64,000 bases of DNA from Linnemannia schmuckeri (taxonomy: Eukaryota > Mortierellomycota > Mortierellomycetes > Mortierellales > Mortierellaceae). A program made the position numbers and the translations under genes. The notes under the pieces are model-generated. The model worked only from the letters and a program-made list of their open reading frames with translations. It made no database searches and was not told the DNA's origin. Positions within the stretch are counted from its first letter, which is position 1; each line of letters opens with the position of its first letter. The stretch is from positions 2,170,001 to 2,234,000 of the forward strand of contig JANATG010000007.1 in the NCBI GenBank assembly GCA_029449235.1, read 5' to 3'. This document shows, piece after piece, positions 10,192 through 22,395 of this stretch.

Positions 10192-12732
10192 ATGACCAGA
10201 CCCTTCTTCCGTCATCCTTTCCCTTCCTCCTCATCCTCTTCCTCTTTCTTCTTCTCTTCCTTCCCATCACCCTCTTTTGCATTCCAATCTTCCCGACAGC
10301 TACTACGATCACATTTTTCACACAAGAGATCACTCCTTCACACCCTCCTTCCTCATCCCCTTCAACAACAACAGAGTCAGCTCTCAGGACAAGGCCGCAC
10401 CTTTGACTTTTCAACCCATATACCCTACAGCTCCCACTCCTCCTCCTCAACAAGCACCAACAGCGGCAGCATGAACATCCTGGTCTACTCTGGTGACGGC
10501 ACCTCCCGAACGTCGCTCATCCATACCGTCAACAGCTTGCGCTCCCTCGTCGGCCAATACTACGATGTCATGAAAATCGATGCCACAGGACTGCTTACTG
10601 AACCGTGGGAAGATTCGACGTCCTTGCTGGTCATCCCTGGAGGGAGGGACTTGCCGTTTACCAGAGACCTCAATGGTGCTACCAACGATCGGATCAGGAA
10701 CTACGTCCAGTCTGGAGGAAGGTTCTTTGGAATCTGCGCCGGGGCATACTATGGATCGGATCGGATCTCGTTTGAGTTGGGCCGGACGTTAGAGGTTCAG
10801 GGGGAGAGGGAGTTGAAGTTCTTTGCGGGAGAGTGTCGAGGCGCTGTTTATCCTGGGTTTGTCTACGAGTCTGAGAATGGCGCTAGTGCGGTCGGGATTC
10901 AACTCAACCAGGAGGTCTTTTCTCGGACACAGCATCAACAACAACAAGGTCAGGATGTTGGACTTGACTTTGAAGAGACTAAGATTTACTTTAATGGAGG
11001 CGGCTACTTTGTGGATGCAGACAAGTATCCAGGGACGACAGTCTTGGCATGGTACAAGAAGGAGCCGACTCAAATCGAGTCGGACTCCCCAGGCCTCAAG
11101 GCAGCAATGATCGCCTGTCAAGTCGGACAAGGATTGGCGGTTCTGACGGGCGTCCATCCGGAATACAATTCGACTCATCTGGACGCACGCAATCCGGAGT
11201 ACGGACCCCAGCCAAATGTTGTGAATCTGTTAATGGAGCGGGAACATGAGCGGCGATTATTTTTGAGATCGGTCCTGGCCAAGATGGGTCTTTCTGTCGC
11301 CCCACCAGACCCTGTGCATGCCGCTCTTACGACTGTGAATGGATCGACCACAGGAGTCCAATTGCCTCCAGGAGCCATCCAGGGTGTTCCTTCGATTACA
11401 CCACTCTTCCTTGCTTCGATCCAGCCCTCTTATACAGCAGAGTTGACCAGGACTTTGTTGGGACTTGCCGATGACCATGGTCAGATCCAGGAAGTCAATG
11501 ACGCCTTCCAACTGGTTCCTTCGCTCCAGCATACGATCCCTGCTCACAACCCCACAACACCAGCAGCAGCCCCTGGACTGGAACAGGAAGAGGGCGAGGA
11601 AAAAATTACAAAGAACATTGTCCTCTGCGCCGACGCACCACCTTCAACGACCATCACACCCGAATTCGACATGGCGCACTTTTTCCAGCACCTCCAACTG
11701 ATCCGTCAACAACATCTGGCGAGCAACACCAGTTCCCGTTTCAGCAACAACCTCATATTCGGCAATAGTCTTCTTTACGGACAAGTTGTGACCTCGACAC
11801 AGACTATGCTGGACAAAAACTTTGGACTCTGCCAGACGCTACCCAATGGTTTTGTATGCAATGCGACTATCCAGGTCTCGGGACGAGGACGTGGTCGAAA
11901 CTCTTGGATCTCCCCACCGGGTTGTTTACAGTTCTCGATGGTGCTGCGACACCCTGTCCAGGCGGTTCATGCGTCGGCGGTGTTTGTGCAGTACCTGGTG
12001 GCATTGGCGGTGGTCGAGAGTGTGTGTTCGTTGCCTGGGTATGAGGACTTGCCGTTGAGACTCAAATGGCCAAATGATATCTATGCAGAGGCTCCCCTAG
12101 ACCACCCTTCACAGGCTCAGGCCGCAACGGCGATGTCATCACCCAAGGTGATCAAGATTGGAGGCGTTCTCGTCAACTCCAACTTTGACGGCTCCGAATT
12201 CCTCTTGGTCATCGGTAATTACCCTTCTCTTTTATTTGGTTGATATAATTTGTTGTTGGTTGTTGAAAATATAGCTAATTGTATTTATAATATTTGCTTC
12301 CGCTTGACCATAGGATGCGGAGTGAATGCGACAAACCCAAATCCAACGACGTCGATCAACCACCTCATCCGTCACCATAACAAAACCACCGGAAAAACTC
12401 TCGCCCTTTTCTCTCAAGAAACTCTCCTCGCCCAAATCCTCGTCAAATTTGAACAATTCCACCGCCAATTCCTGGGTGGAGACGGAACAGGATTTGCACA
12501 GTTTGAAGAGATGTATTACCGGCGATGGTTACATTCGGATGCGATTGTGACATTGACAACCGTCACGCCCCATCGGCGGGTGAGGATTAAGGGTGTCTCG
12601 CTAGACTATGGGTTGTTGAGGACTGTTGCTGTAGATCAGCAGGGGAGGGATTTGGTTGGAGAGGAGTTCAGGCTGCAGCCAGATGGAAATAGTTTTGATA
12701 TGCTGAAGGGACTTATCTCTCAGAAGGCGTAA
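10192..12732 (+). CDS. BPL1: Biotin--protein ligase (holocarboxylase synthetase)
   Basis: Exons 10192-12214 and 12314-12732 join in phase 1, giving 813 residues (720 from the ATG at 10471). From residue 94 the protein begins MNILVYSGDG, the glutamine-amidotransferase-like N-terminal domain of fungal BPLs, including GGRDLP and GRFFGICAGAYYGS. The catalytic half carries GRGRGRNSW (about residues 563-571, the biotinyl-AMP loop), LKWPNDIY (about 623) and KIGGVLVN (about 655), followed after the intron by GCGVNATN. The C-terminal cap domain ends near residue 813. It attaches biotin to acetyl-CoA and pyruvate carboxylases. The extension from the first ATG (10192, poor context, T at -3) is Ser/Phe/Arg-rich and acid-poor, like a mitochondrial presequence. 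The second ATG (10471, A at -3) matches the usual start. AATAAA overlaps the stop region at 12732. Confidence 0.95.
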
Positions 12733-15219
12733 AATAAATGAAGACTGGTGAAACGACAGGAACGTGCTGAGGTGCATTGTATTTGTAGAGACATAAATAA
12801 CTCCCAATTTTAAAACTGGGATGCTTATGTGAGTCTTGCTTGCCCTACGCCCTCCCTCGGGTAGTTGGATAAGAGTTGAAGAATGAAACCCTTTTTTTTG
12901 GATATTTTTGAGCAAGAGGCGCGCATAGGTATGTGGTATGTATGGGAAATGACTGGCTGGGTCCGGATTGTCACCTTACACTGTTATACCTGTACCCTTG
13001 TTTCTGACACAACAAAGTATGGATTGTCTACTGTACAAACAAAAAACAAGGCATGTAAGCAAACCAAGGCATAAGCGGGGGTAGAAGCATCAACAACCAC
13101 TCCCTCTCTCATTCCTTCATTCCTTTCTTCGTTTCTTCTTTCTCTCGCTCACTCAAACCTCATCTTGTGTCCAATCGACCAGTTAGGGTCATCGAACGCG
13201 TCTTACACAGAAACCGCTACCTTTTATTTTCTTGCTTTTTGCTTCTCGTAACAAATTTTTGAGAGCCAACAAACAAACAAAAAAAAATAAAAAGTATGCC
13301 TTAAATTGCAATATCGAGGATACGAATAGAGTTGTACAAGATTTTTTTTTGTAAAAGGCAGGCGTGTAGTGAACATGGCAAAACGATATGGTGGACGTAA
13401 AGTATGAAAGTGAAGTAGGGCGGGTACATTTTGCCAGGTAAGGGTCTCAATCATGCCCGCCAGAAACAAATATTGTGAGATTGAACAAGAATGAAGCGAT
13501 GCAAACAAAAGAAGAGAGGTGAGAAACAGGTCGGTAGCTTTTGGGAGATGGGTAAACAGAGACAGACTGGATACAAGAAGAAAATAAAAAAGGCGCTATT
13601 TTTATCATGCATTGGGAGTTGAGCTAGCTAGTTTTGTATATATGTGCGTGTATGCCCTGCATGGACCGAGGGAGAGACAAAGCAAAGCAATCGATCTGAA
13701 CTGCCAGTCTAGGGGGTACCCCCTTTTGATAATCTCCTTTGCGTTCCCCCTCGGAGCCTTGGGCATTGGCATGTAGACCAACAGGCTGGATATGAGTTGA
13801 AGCAAATGATATGTGTAGCAGATAGAGTGATGGAATTACAAGGAGATGCAAACTGTGGTTCTTTTTTCATTTCTGATGTCGGCGGTGATGGATGAGTGAC
13901 AGGTCGCTTCTAATTGGCGAAACATCATTTCTCCTCCTTCCAATTAGCAGGTTTGGAGCAAATTCAGGAACAGTCAGGGTTAGTAGTCAGTCAGATAGGC
14001 GGCCAGGATAGGCGGGGTACTTGTGGACCTGGTACCTCCGATGTCTATGAATGGCTACGAATGAAAGACGAACAAGACCCCGCTTGTTCTCCGTTATAGG
14101 AGATTCGATTGGCCATAAGATGTTGTTCATCAGAGTGAAAAAGGGTGACAACAGTGAAAGACAATCAAAAACAAAACAGCCCGTTCTCTCCTTGTTCCCT
14201 TGGTTCCCTTTGTCGGAAGTCGAATCCTCCTCCTCTTCCTCCTCCTTGCTTAATGCCGCATTTCACAGCAACAACAACGTAGAAAGTAAAAAAAGGGCGC
14301 CAAAAATACATGCTCGCTCGCTCGCTCGTTCGGCTCTTTTTTGTTTCCTTTGCTCGCAAAACAAACAGCCAGTGCCAGCCATTTCTCTTTCCCTTTCCCT
14401 CTCTTAACTGTTTAAACTCAACATTGCATCTCGCATTATCCATCCTCTCTCTCTCCCCTTCTCTTCCCTTCCTCAATTCCCTCCACTTCCCACTTTCCTT
14501 CAATTTCTCTCTTTTTTTTTTTCCCTCCCTTTTTTATTCCTTTCCTTCTCTTTCTTCGTTATCGACGTCTTTCTTCATCCAACCTCCCTTCCTACCCTCT
14601 CTCCCCCTACTCCCACCCTCTCATCCTCACCCAGGCCATAGGGTGCCATTCCGTGGTCTGCCATCGCACTTTCTTCTTCTCCCCCCTTCCCCTCGCATTC
14701 ATTCGCTACTCATTCAACAACCATTTCCGCCATTCCTTCCTTCACTCCTTCACATTCGCAATATTTTACGACCCCTTCCTTCCTCAACCTCATTCTCTAT
14801 CGACAAGTGATTACATAAAGAACAAGTCGACATCCAGCTCCTCTCATCACTTTTTTTTTTTCATGCACCAACAGTTCATGTAATAAACAACACCATTCGA
14901 CTCCTCAACTTGACATTTACTCTGGACGAACACCTCTCGACATTTAAACTGTGCATTCGACTCACCAACCTCGTCCCTTTCTTTTTCCCCTTCTTTTCCT
15001 CGCTCACGCTCTACTATCCTTCTCACTTCCCTTCCCCCTTCATTTAATGTAACAACACAAACCCTTACAGCTAGACAGAAAAGAGAGAAAGAAATCGGTC
15101 CAGAAAAACAAATTGCACAGGAGGAACGAACAGACGCCCAAACACCCACAGCCTTAACGACTACAACAACCAGCACGCCTTTTTCTCGGATTAAGTAACG
15201 GACAACACCATACACAGCA
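12733..15219. other. Intergenic region and C/T-rich upstream region of the mucin-like gene
   Basis: About 2.5 kb. The first kilobase is mixed-composition with short unsupported ORFs. From about 14200 to 15219 the + strand is almost continuously C/T-rich (CTTCC, TCTCC runs), typical of promoter and 5' leader sequence in this genome and leading to the ATG at 15220. I see no domain, tRNA or splice chain in it. Confidence 0.5.
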
Positions 15220-16979
15220 ATGCGTTTCCAATCATTGCTGCTTCTCGGTCTCCCTGCCGTGATGGCACTTGTCAATGCTGCCGCCGAGCCAGTGGGCGAT
15301 GTCTATCGTTCGGTAAGCATGGTTCCTTCTTTCCCTCGTCATTCTGCACCCCCTTTCCCTTTACATGCACCCACTCCGTCCTCCTCTCTCTCCCTTCCCA
15401 CCTCACATCTGTGCTACATTTTTTCCATCGCCCCTGCCTCTTTGTACGTATTCATTTCCACATCACATCACATAATCGCAATTACACTAAATTATCGAGA
15501 CACAATCAAATTCATCCACTCCAACATCAGAGGCCAAAGGTCGAACATTGTTTGAGGGGAAGAAAACGAAGGAAAGAAAAGAAAAAAGAGGGTGGACAAG
15601 GGAGAAAGGGAAAGAGATGCTCAATTAAGCATAATCATTGATTAGCCTCGATCGAACCATACAAAAAAGAAAGAAAGAAGGCAGAGAGAGAAAGAGAGAG
15701 AAAGAAAGTTTGTTTAGTCCTCTCAAGCGGAGCGAATGAACTTCCAACTCCTACTCATTGCAGGCATAGATTAGAGTGTAGTCTTGTGGAGTTATTGTTT
15801 ATCTTCTTCCTTGCACCATCTCTTTTCTACGTATTATTGTTATTTTGTTCCCTTGTTTTGCGCCCTGCCATTTTACAGTCGAGCAAACAAAGCAAGAGCA
15901 AAGCAAAGCAGGTCTCAGTCAAATCAGCTGCACTGCGCTCCCTGATTGATACGATCGGTGTTTTGTGTTTGTGAGAGTGAGAGAGGGAATTGCTTGCTAT
16001 GTTTGGACATTGAGACTGACGGGTCAACAAAAGGGACGAATAACAGTCAGTCAGAGGAGAGAAAGGATTGAGAGCCTCGTGCGATATCTTCTTAATTTGT
16101 CCCAATTTATTTATTTAATTTGCCGGACACACGTCTTTGTTAAACGGTCATTCAGCCAGTCCAGTTTGCTTGTTTGTCTGTCATTGGGAGAGAGAGAGAG
16201 ACGGAGAGAGAAGTGCCCACGCCCACTTCAACGCCCGCCCTACCATCCCACCTTATCACACCCTATCCCACACCACTTTCTCACACCCACCTGCTGTTAT
16301 ACTCTTTCGACATAACACCATCTACAAAAAAAAAGTCACACGCACACTTTCTACGTCCATTCATTTCTCAGAGCAGTTGCTGCCAGGCATGGTGTCGGAG
16401 ACAGATACAAAGCACAACTACCCTTATACACATTCCACCCTTAGCACACAACGTTGCTATGTCTCCGAGACACGCGTTGTTGTGTTCCTACATCAATTGA
16501 CTCCTCACATCTCAGGAACAGCGATAATGAACAAAGGGGCAAACCAAGGACCCTTGTCTTGTTTCTACCCTTGCCTCGTATCCTCATCCATGACTCCGTA
16601 TCCTCCCCTGACCACCATCAATTAATGAAATTTACAACTTGTACTCATGTTACATCCCTTTCTTTTACTTGTTCTTCTAGACATCGTATGCGGTGGCGCG
16701 TCGAGGTATCCCAGACAGAACTGTATACGCCGCCGAGCCAGGATTGGACCTGGACCTGGATCTGGTAACTGGTGATGATGATGAGGAAGATAACTCCGAT
16801 TTCTTGGCCGAAGAACCTGGCGACATCCGCCGGGCGTCCCCAATCGGTACTACTACCACGACCTCAAAAGCAAAACCTAAGAAGACGGGATCGACATCAA
16901 CGTCTCCAAAACGCAAGACCAAGAAGCCCACCACTACTGTCAAGCACACGTCGCCACCAACAACAACGACAAGGATGAG

Positions 16980-17015
<36 letters not shown>

Positions 17016-18771
17016 CGAGGACGATGACATTGGTGACCCTACCCCACTTCCTCCCACTACGCATACACCCACAAAGTCAAAGTCGCACCATACTACCCAG
17101 CCTCCACATTCGCCCCCTTCCTCACCCCCTCCTCGTCGCACAACATCGACAACAACTACCAGCCCTGTTACGGTTCCCCACACAACAACAACGACAGAGC
17201 CTCCTCCAGAGAGTTCCTCGGTTGAGTCTCCTCATCCTGAGACTACGCCGCACCCAACAGGAACTTCCTCGCATGAAAGCGGCACATCGACTGTCACGGT
17301 CCCTCCAACGACGACCACCACCACAACTGCTTCGAGCACCGCCCCTTCAGATGAAAGATCCATTACGGAATCGCCTACACCGCCCACTCCAACCGGTACT
17401 CTAGAGACACCAACTCCGACCGGCTCCAACTCGGTTACTGAGACAATATCGTTATCGTCTTCGGCATCGCCTACTGTGTCAGTATCCGTCTCGGTTTCGG
17501 TTTCAATTGAGCCTACGCAGTCGGTCTCCCCTACCGAGCACACCCCTAGCCCCATCAGCGTCACTGCTTCGCCCACGGAGACCCCATCAACATCGCCCAG
17601 CCCGACTATCATCCCTGGACGACCCAACCCTGGCAACGGCACCTTTACTCTGCCCATCAACGGCACTTTTACTTTGCCCGTCACGACTCGTAAGCCAAGA
17701 CCCACTGGCACCTTGACAACAACCGTGAGCAGTAACTCGACCACCACAACAACTGCGCGCACCACTCATACTCCATCCCCTACAACCACCCTTCCTACCA
17801 CGACCACCACTACTACTACAACAACGACATCCACCACTACCACTACGACGACAACCACTACCACCACTACTACGTCTAAGTCTCGTCGCCCTCACAAGAC
17901 CACGACGCCTTGGTTGCCTAGTTCGATTGAACCCGTCGCTCCTCCCAAGACGACCGCAACTCCTTCGCCTGGCACCTCGCTCCCAGATGTAGTCATCCCC
18001 AACCTGCACCCGGATATCCCACCCAACTCGTTCAATGTCCAGTTGAGACTCCAACATGTCTCGTACTACCAAGTTATCCATAACGGTGTCCTCGCCGCCC
18101 AGCTGGTCTCGTTCATCCCTGAGCAGCTCAGCTCTTTGCTTAAAGTCGACAGCGACGACATCCAGGTCCTGGCGATCCGTGATGCCAGTCGCCACTCTGC
18201 TGGAGCCAGAAGGTCACTTCGACAGCGTGACAACAAAATCGACAACCGTGGCGATTTCAGGAAACGGGATCTAGTCACTAGCAACAGTGGCGATGATGCA
18301 GTTCAGGTGATTGTGTCGATCCCCAAGAGCCACTACTGGACCCTCTCTGAATTGCTCAAGGATCCCAAGAGCGGTCTGTACACGCCCAGCCCCGAGAGCT
18401 TTGGCCAGTACATCGACTCGGCCTACCCTCTCAGCAACCGACCTCCAGAGACGGCGTCCAAGGGTGGAAACGGCAACAACCCATTGATTGGAGATCATCT
18501 CGGAACTGGAGACCCCAACCTAGTGACCAACCCTGGCACGAACAGTGGATCAAGTTCGCATGGCGCCATTATTGGATCGTTGGTTGGTTTGGCGACGGTC
18601 GCGTATGTTGGTATTGCGATGGTGGTGATTCGTAGGTACCGCCGGAGACGACAGGCAGAGCAGGATGAGGCCGACCGGAGATTACAGCTCCAGAGGAGCA
18701 TCTCTGCGCCGATTACTGTGCCTGTCAACGTACAAGGTGGATCCCAGGGATGGGGATGGCAAGGCCAGTAG
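15220..18771 (+). CDS. Mucin-like single-pass membrane protein (Thr/Ser-rich sensor type)
   Basis: Exon 1 (15220-15312) encodes 31 residues that are essentially a signal peptide (Leu-rich core, cleavage near VNAAAEP). Exon 2 (16681-18771) joins in phase 0, giving 727 residues. The order is: acidic segment (TGDDDEED), then about 400 residues of Thr/Ser/Pro repeats with pure Thr runs (O-mannosylation expected). Next is a folded juxtamembrane domain (about residues 470-620; LRLQHVSYYQVI, FIPEQLSSLLKV, VQVIVSIPKSHYW), then a transmembrane helix (about 659-681; GSLVGLATVAYVGIAMVVI). A basic stop-transfer sequence and a short cytoplasmic tail ending WGWQGQ follow. The juxtamembrane domain resembles SEA-like modules of fungal surface mucins (inference). 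The layout fits Msb2/Mid2-type sensors, but no family-defining tail motif is visible. The first intron (1368 nt) is exceptionally long for this window. Confidence 0.8.
15313..16680 (+). other. 1368-nt intron separating signal peptide from mucin body
   Basis: The donor is TCG/GTAAGC after 15312 and the acceptor is TTCTTCTAG ending at 16680; both flanks are phase 0. All other well-defined introns in the window are under about 600 nt and most are 70-180 nt. The interior includes C/T-rich blocks and GA-rich stretches (about 15660-15710, 16190-16215) but no coding segment I can support. Confidence 0.65.
17785..17877 (+). repeat. ACN trinucleotide tract encoding poly-Thr
   Basis: Imperfect tandem ACC/ACA/ACG/ACT codons within the mucin-like gene give a run of Thr with few interruptions. 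A similar tract lies at about 16978-17017. Synonymous-codon mixing indicates selection for Thr rather than a pure microsatellite. Confidence 0.7.
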
Positions 18772-19644
18772 ATGTGATGTCGTCTACTCACATTGACACC
18801 CCTTCATTTTTTTTTTTCCTCCTCCACGTTGCATCCATGAACCAATTTTTTTATTTACACGACAAACAAAACAAAAACACAATCCCTATCGACATATCAT
18901 TATTTATGTTTACTCCCTTTCCTTCCCCTTCACCTCCTCCGCTTTCATATCAAAAATAAAATAAAATAAAAAGCTTTTTTTTTTCTTATATAAAATCCCA
19001 CTCCTAAAAATACATTGGACGGGCGCTTTGGGTCGAGCAAAAGAAAATGAAATGTCAACGTATTCACATAACCATTCAGCGGTGAATTCAAGCGTGATGG
19101 ATCTGAAGTAAAAAAAAAAAAAAAAAAAAAATACTTATTGATGCTTCTTGACTCAGCATTCGTGTTGTTCTTGTGTTCTTTAGCTCAGTAAATGTCCAGA
19201 GAACAGCTCATATCTGCTTTTGCTATGTTATACCACGCTATCATCTCGTGTTGGTACCAACCTGTTGTTACCAACTGTTTGTTTCTCTTGCAAGAATGTT
19301 GTTATTGCTGTTGCTGGCCTGTTGTTGCTACCTTTGCTGGCATTGTTGCTGGGTTGTGCTCCTTCCATTGCTCCAATTTTACCGTCTAATTGTTCAATTC
19401 TTGATCAAGCAACCACTCTTCCTCAGCCACACAGTCAGAAAACTTTCACCGAGAGTAAGACATGCTGGCACGCTGCTTGGTAGTGAGGGGTAATTTTTTG
19501 TCGGATCAAGGCATGAAAATGCCGACCAACCTGGCGGGTCAAGTGAGCTATGATGTTGGAAAAAAAATGGAACTGTTGGCATTAAATTGCCTTACCGCTC
19601 TCTCTTTCTCAGAAAGTCATCAAGAATAAAATATTTGAAACTAG
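18772..19644. other. AT-rich convergent intergenic region
   Basis: This holds the 3' region of the mucin-like gene (AAAATAAAATAAAATAAAAAG near 18952) and faces the 3' end of the Asn-rich locus. An uninterrupted run of about 22 A lies at roughly 19110-19131. Short + strand ORFs at 19173-19493 are C/L-rich translations without domain character. No gene supported. Confidence 0.5.
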
Positions 19645-21473
19645 TCACTTGAACTTGCGCTCTCCTGATGGGTTGCTATTGGTAGCGTCCAGACCCTCTA
19701 TAACGGTTCCCTGGTCCGATGTATCGTCGTAGTCGTAGGCGCCAGTCGAAAGCTTAACAATGTCAGTGTCTTCTGAAACATTGATAGCTAGAAACGTGTG
19801 TATCAAAAAGCAATAGGCGCAAGATTATGGCGGCAAAAGCCGATAGTGATGATAAGGGAAAAAATAAATAAAGAAGTGGATTAAAATCGCAAGCTTTTGG
19901 CCCATATCTGCGTGATGCTTGAATGTCAATATACCAATTCTGGCCGTAGTGAAATGCTTACCTACGGATTCAGTTGTAGTAGCAGATATGGACGCGGAGG
20001 TAGTGGCGGTTGCAGCGGACGTGACGGCAGTGGCGGCATAAGACGGGGAAACGTAGAACGGTGAAGTAGGAGAGAACGCAGAATTGGTGCTCAAAGAAAG
20101 ATCGTAGGCAAACTGATCCAGACTGCTGATGAAGGAGTGCTGATGAAGGTGCTCTTGGCTGTCGTAGAATTTTGTATAGTCAGAAGCGTGGGGGTCATAA
20201 TCTTCGTTGGTATCGTTGTTGTGGCTGTAAGAAGGAGGTGAAGCTATAACAAAAATATAAAAATAATGACAGTAGACAGAAGAGTACATGTTGTTTTAGA
20301 CGTCGATCGGAGTCCTTGTAAAGTACTAACGGAAGGTTCGACACTCCGAAAGGTAGAGAATATGATTGACATAGAAAACAGAAAAGTTAAAGTATGACAT
20401 GATACTAAGATGTATACCTTGCGTGTTTGCGTTTTCCAAGACAGTTGCATCTTCATCACTCGACGGCATGAATGTTACAGTTGCTGTTTCCCAATAGAGT
20501 CGCGCTGCAACAGCTGAGGCAGCTGACAGTCCTGTTGTGAAGAGTTCAGAGGGAATAGCGAAGTCGCTTTCTTCTCCGTTAAAATAAACAGTTGCATAGA
20601 AGATCTTATTTTCTTGGTATGAATTGAAGATATTGCAGTGTTTGTTCTTGTGTCAGGGAGGCGATACAACGATCGACTGATGAGTTTTAATCCATCTGAC
20701 CATGAAAAAGCGTTTGTACAAACTCGCAGGGGTACAAGCGGTTCGTTTAGACGTTGTGACCTGGCTCTTTTCATTTTAAATTGAAGTTATCTTGTAGCGC
20801 ATCTTGCTTGTTGTTGTTGTCGGTCGTGTTGCTTTGGGTGTTGATATCGTTGTCATTGTCATTGTTGTCACCGTTGGCGTTGGAGTTGGAGCTGGCATTG
20901 GTGTCGGTGCTGGTGTCGTTGGTCAATCTCCAACTCGCAAATGACCAGTCGCCTCTTGCAGAGCCATCTGTTGGGTAAAATTGTGCGTTGAAAAAAGACT
21001 AAAGTAATGAGGACCATATCTAACAGGAAAATTGTATACTTAGCAGACTAAAAAAATCAAGGTAACAAAGAAGAGTCAATAGAGTAGGTAATGATTGTGG
21101 TAGTGGTTGCGGAAAGCATACTTTGGGTTGACGACGCGAGAGTCGGAGTAAAGGCAGAATTGCTGCTGTTGCTGTTGATACTGTTGGGGGTGCTACTGTT
21201 CCTGTTCCCTTCCTGAGGTGTCAAACAGAGGTTGCAAGAATAGATATAGTTATGGCCATAGTTGCTGTAGTTGGCAAGGGGGTTGGTGTTGAGGCTACTA
21301 TTGTTGTCGTTATTGTTGGTGGCAGAGTAGTCGGGGTTGATGACCTTGGCAAGATAATAGTCCTTGTCGCCGATGTAGGCAGAGTCGCTGTTGTTGTTGC
21401 TGTTTCTATCTGCAATAGATGACAACGCAGAAGAGTAAAAGGGGAATGAGGTGTTGTTGGGTTGCTGTTCCAT
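19645..21473 (-). CDS. Asn/Ser/Asp-rich protein locus, multi-exon, unrecognised
   Basis: Coding-like segments on the minus strand are linked by good splice sites. Segment 1 is 21473-21122 (starts MEQQPNNTSF; donor GTATGC). It joins in frame to 20967-20771, which is acidic Asn-rich and ends in TGA after DNFNLK. Segment 2 has an unresolved start within about 20646-20500 and runs to 20418 (KIFYATVYFNGEESDF then MPSSDEDATV; donor GTATAC). It continues as 20243-19962 and 19787-19645, ending GERKFK-stop. The last two junctions are exactly in phase. I could not find a convincing junction between the two halves, so this may be one gene with an unidentified intron or two genes. In segment 2 the only in-frame ATG after the upstream stop is at 20469. 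Composition is mostly disordered; no known domain is seen. Confidence 0.4.
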
Positions 21474-21519
21474 GGTGTTTCGTTATAAGCGGTGGTTCTT
21501 GGAGGTGGACAAAGCCAAT

Positions 21520-21527
<8 letters not shown>

Positions 21528-21562
<35 letters not shown>
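21528..21562. repeat. (AG)n microsatellite
   Basis: About 17 uninterrupted AG units, located just upstream (minus-strand sense) of the ATG at 21473, so it would lie in the leader or promoter of the Asn-rich locus. Confidence 0.9.
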
Positions 21563-21567
<5 letters not shown>

Positions 21568-22395
21568 GAAGGGGGGGTCAGCTAGTTTCAAAACAAGAAA
21601 AGTTGAACAGCAAAGAAAGAGAAGAGGAAAAAGAGCGAAGGATAAAGTACGACCTGGGATAGCCTATTTGCATACTATGATCAACCCATGCCAAATTGAT
21701 CTTTATCAACCTCAAGGAACCACCATGCCCAGGAAGAAAGGGCATATGCAGTAAGCAGAACCTGCTTGCCACCAACTGCAAAGAGAGAAGCGAAAAGGGC
21801 GCGTACAACCGACCTGCACCTCATTTTTCTCTCGACTGAAAATAGTCAACATCGCTGTCATGTTCTATTTTATTTCTTTACATTCGCCTTTTCTCTATAG
21901 ATAAGTATGAACAGATGATTTCCCTATGTGTTGCTCGCACGCATCCATCTTACACTCTTGCTTTGTGCTTGCCTGCTTCGGGTGGCAACAATATCATGAA
22001 AGGTCTCTCAGTTTACTCCTGTCTGCGGTGGCGGTGATGAAAAAGAGAGAGGGCCCAGGTCACCATTTCTCTGTGCTACTTTTTTCCCCCGGTTTGATTG
22101 ATGCGCAATCGGTGGCCGCGTCAAATACAAAATCGCGACAATTCAGCAACAAACCAACAAAGACATTTCATCTCCATTTTTATTAATGATTGCGCGGACG
22201 CGTTCAATTACTGTATTATACTTTTCAGCTCAAATTTTTCGATGTCGAAACTGGTTGAACATCAAATATTTCTCTCTTTAGAACCCTCTTTTCATCTAAA
22301 CATGTATCCTCAAAGGCACAAATGATGACCGTGTCAACATAGCCCACACACAACGCCGGCTGCTTTTTAATTAAAACACGTATCTATTGTATTTC
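21563..22395. other. Intergenic region between the Asn-rich locus and F-box cluster
   Basis: About 830 bp. It contains the likely promoter of the minus-strand Asn-rich locus on its left and the 3' flank of F-box-like copy A on its right. The ORFs are short and lack domain character. Nothing else is supported. Confidence 0.5.

Noticed and set aside
16677..17183. Val/Gly-rich minus-strand ORF, and a similar one at 17232-17765
   Set aside because: Direct antisense of Thr-codon repeats (ACN read backwards gives GT-rich Val codons).
19173..19493. Cys/Leu-rich + strand ORF with apparent membrane segments
   Set aside because: Arises from TTGCTGTTG-type repeats in the 3' flank; no start context, homologous motif or splice partner was seen.
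20781..20978. Leu/Val-rich + strand ORF that looks like a signal peptide
   Set aside because: It is antisense to the Asn/Asp-codon run of the minus-strand locus (GTTGTC repeats).
21528..21562. (AG)n tract considered as an array or regulatory repeat
   Set aside because: Simple dinucleotide microsatellite without unit variation; kept only as a repeat.
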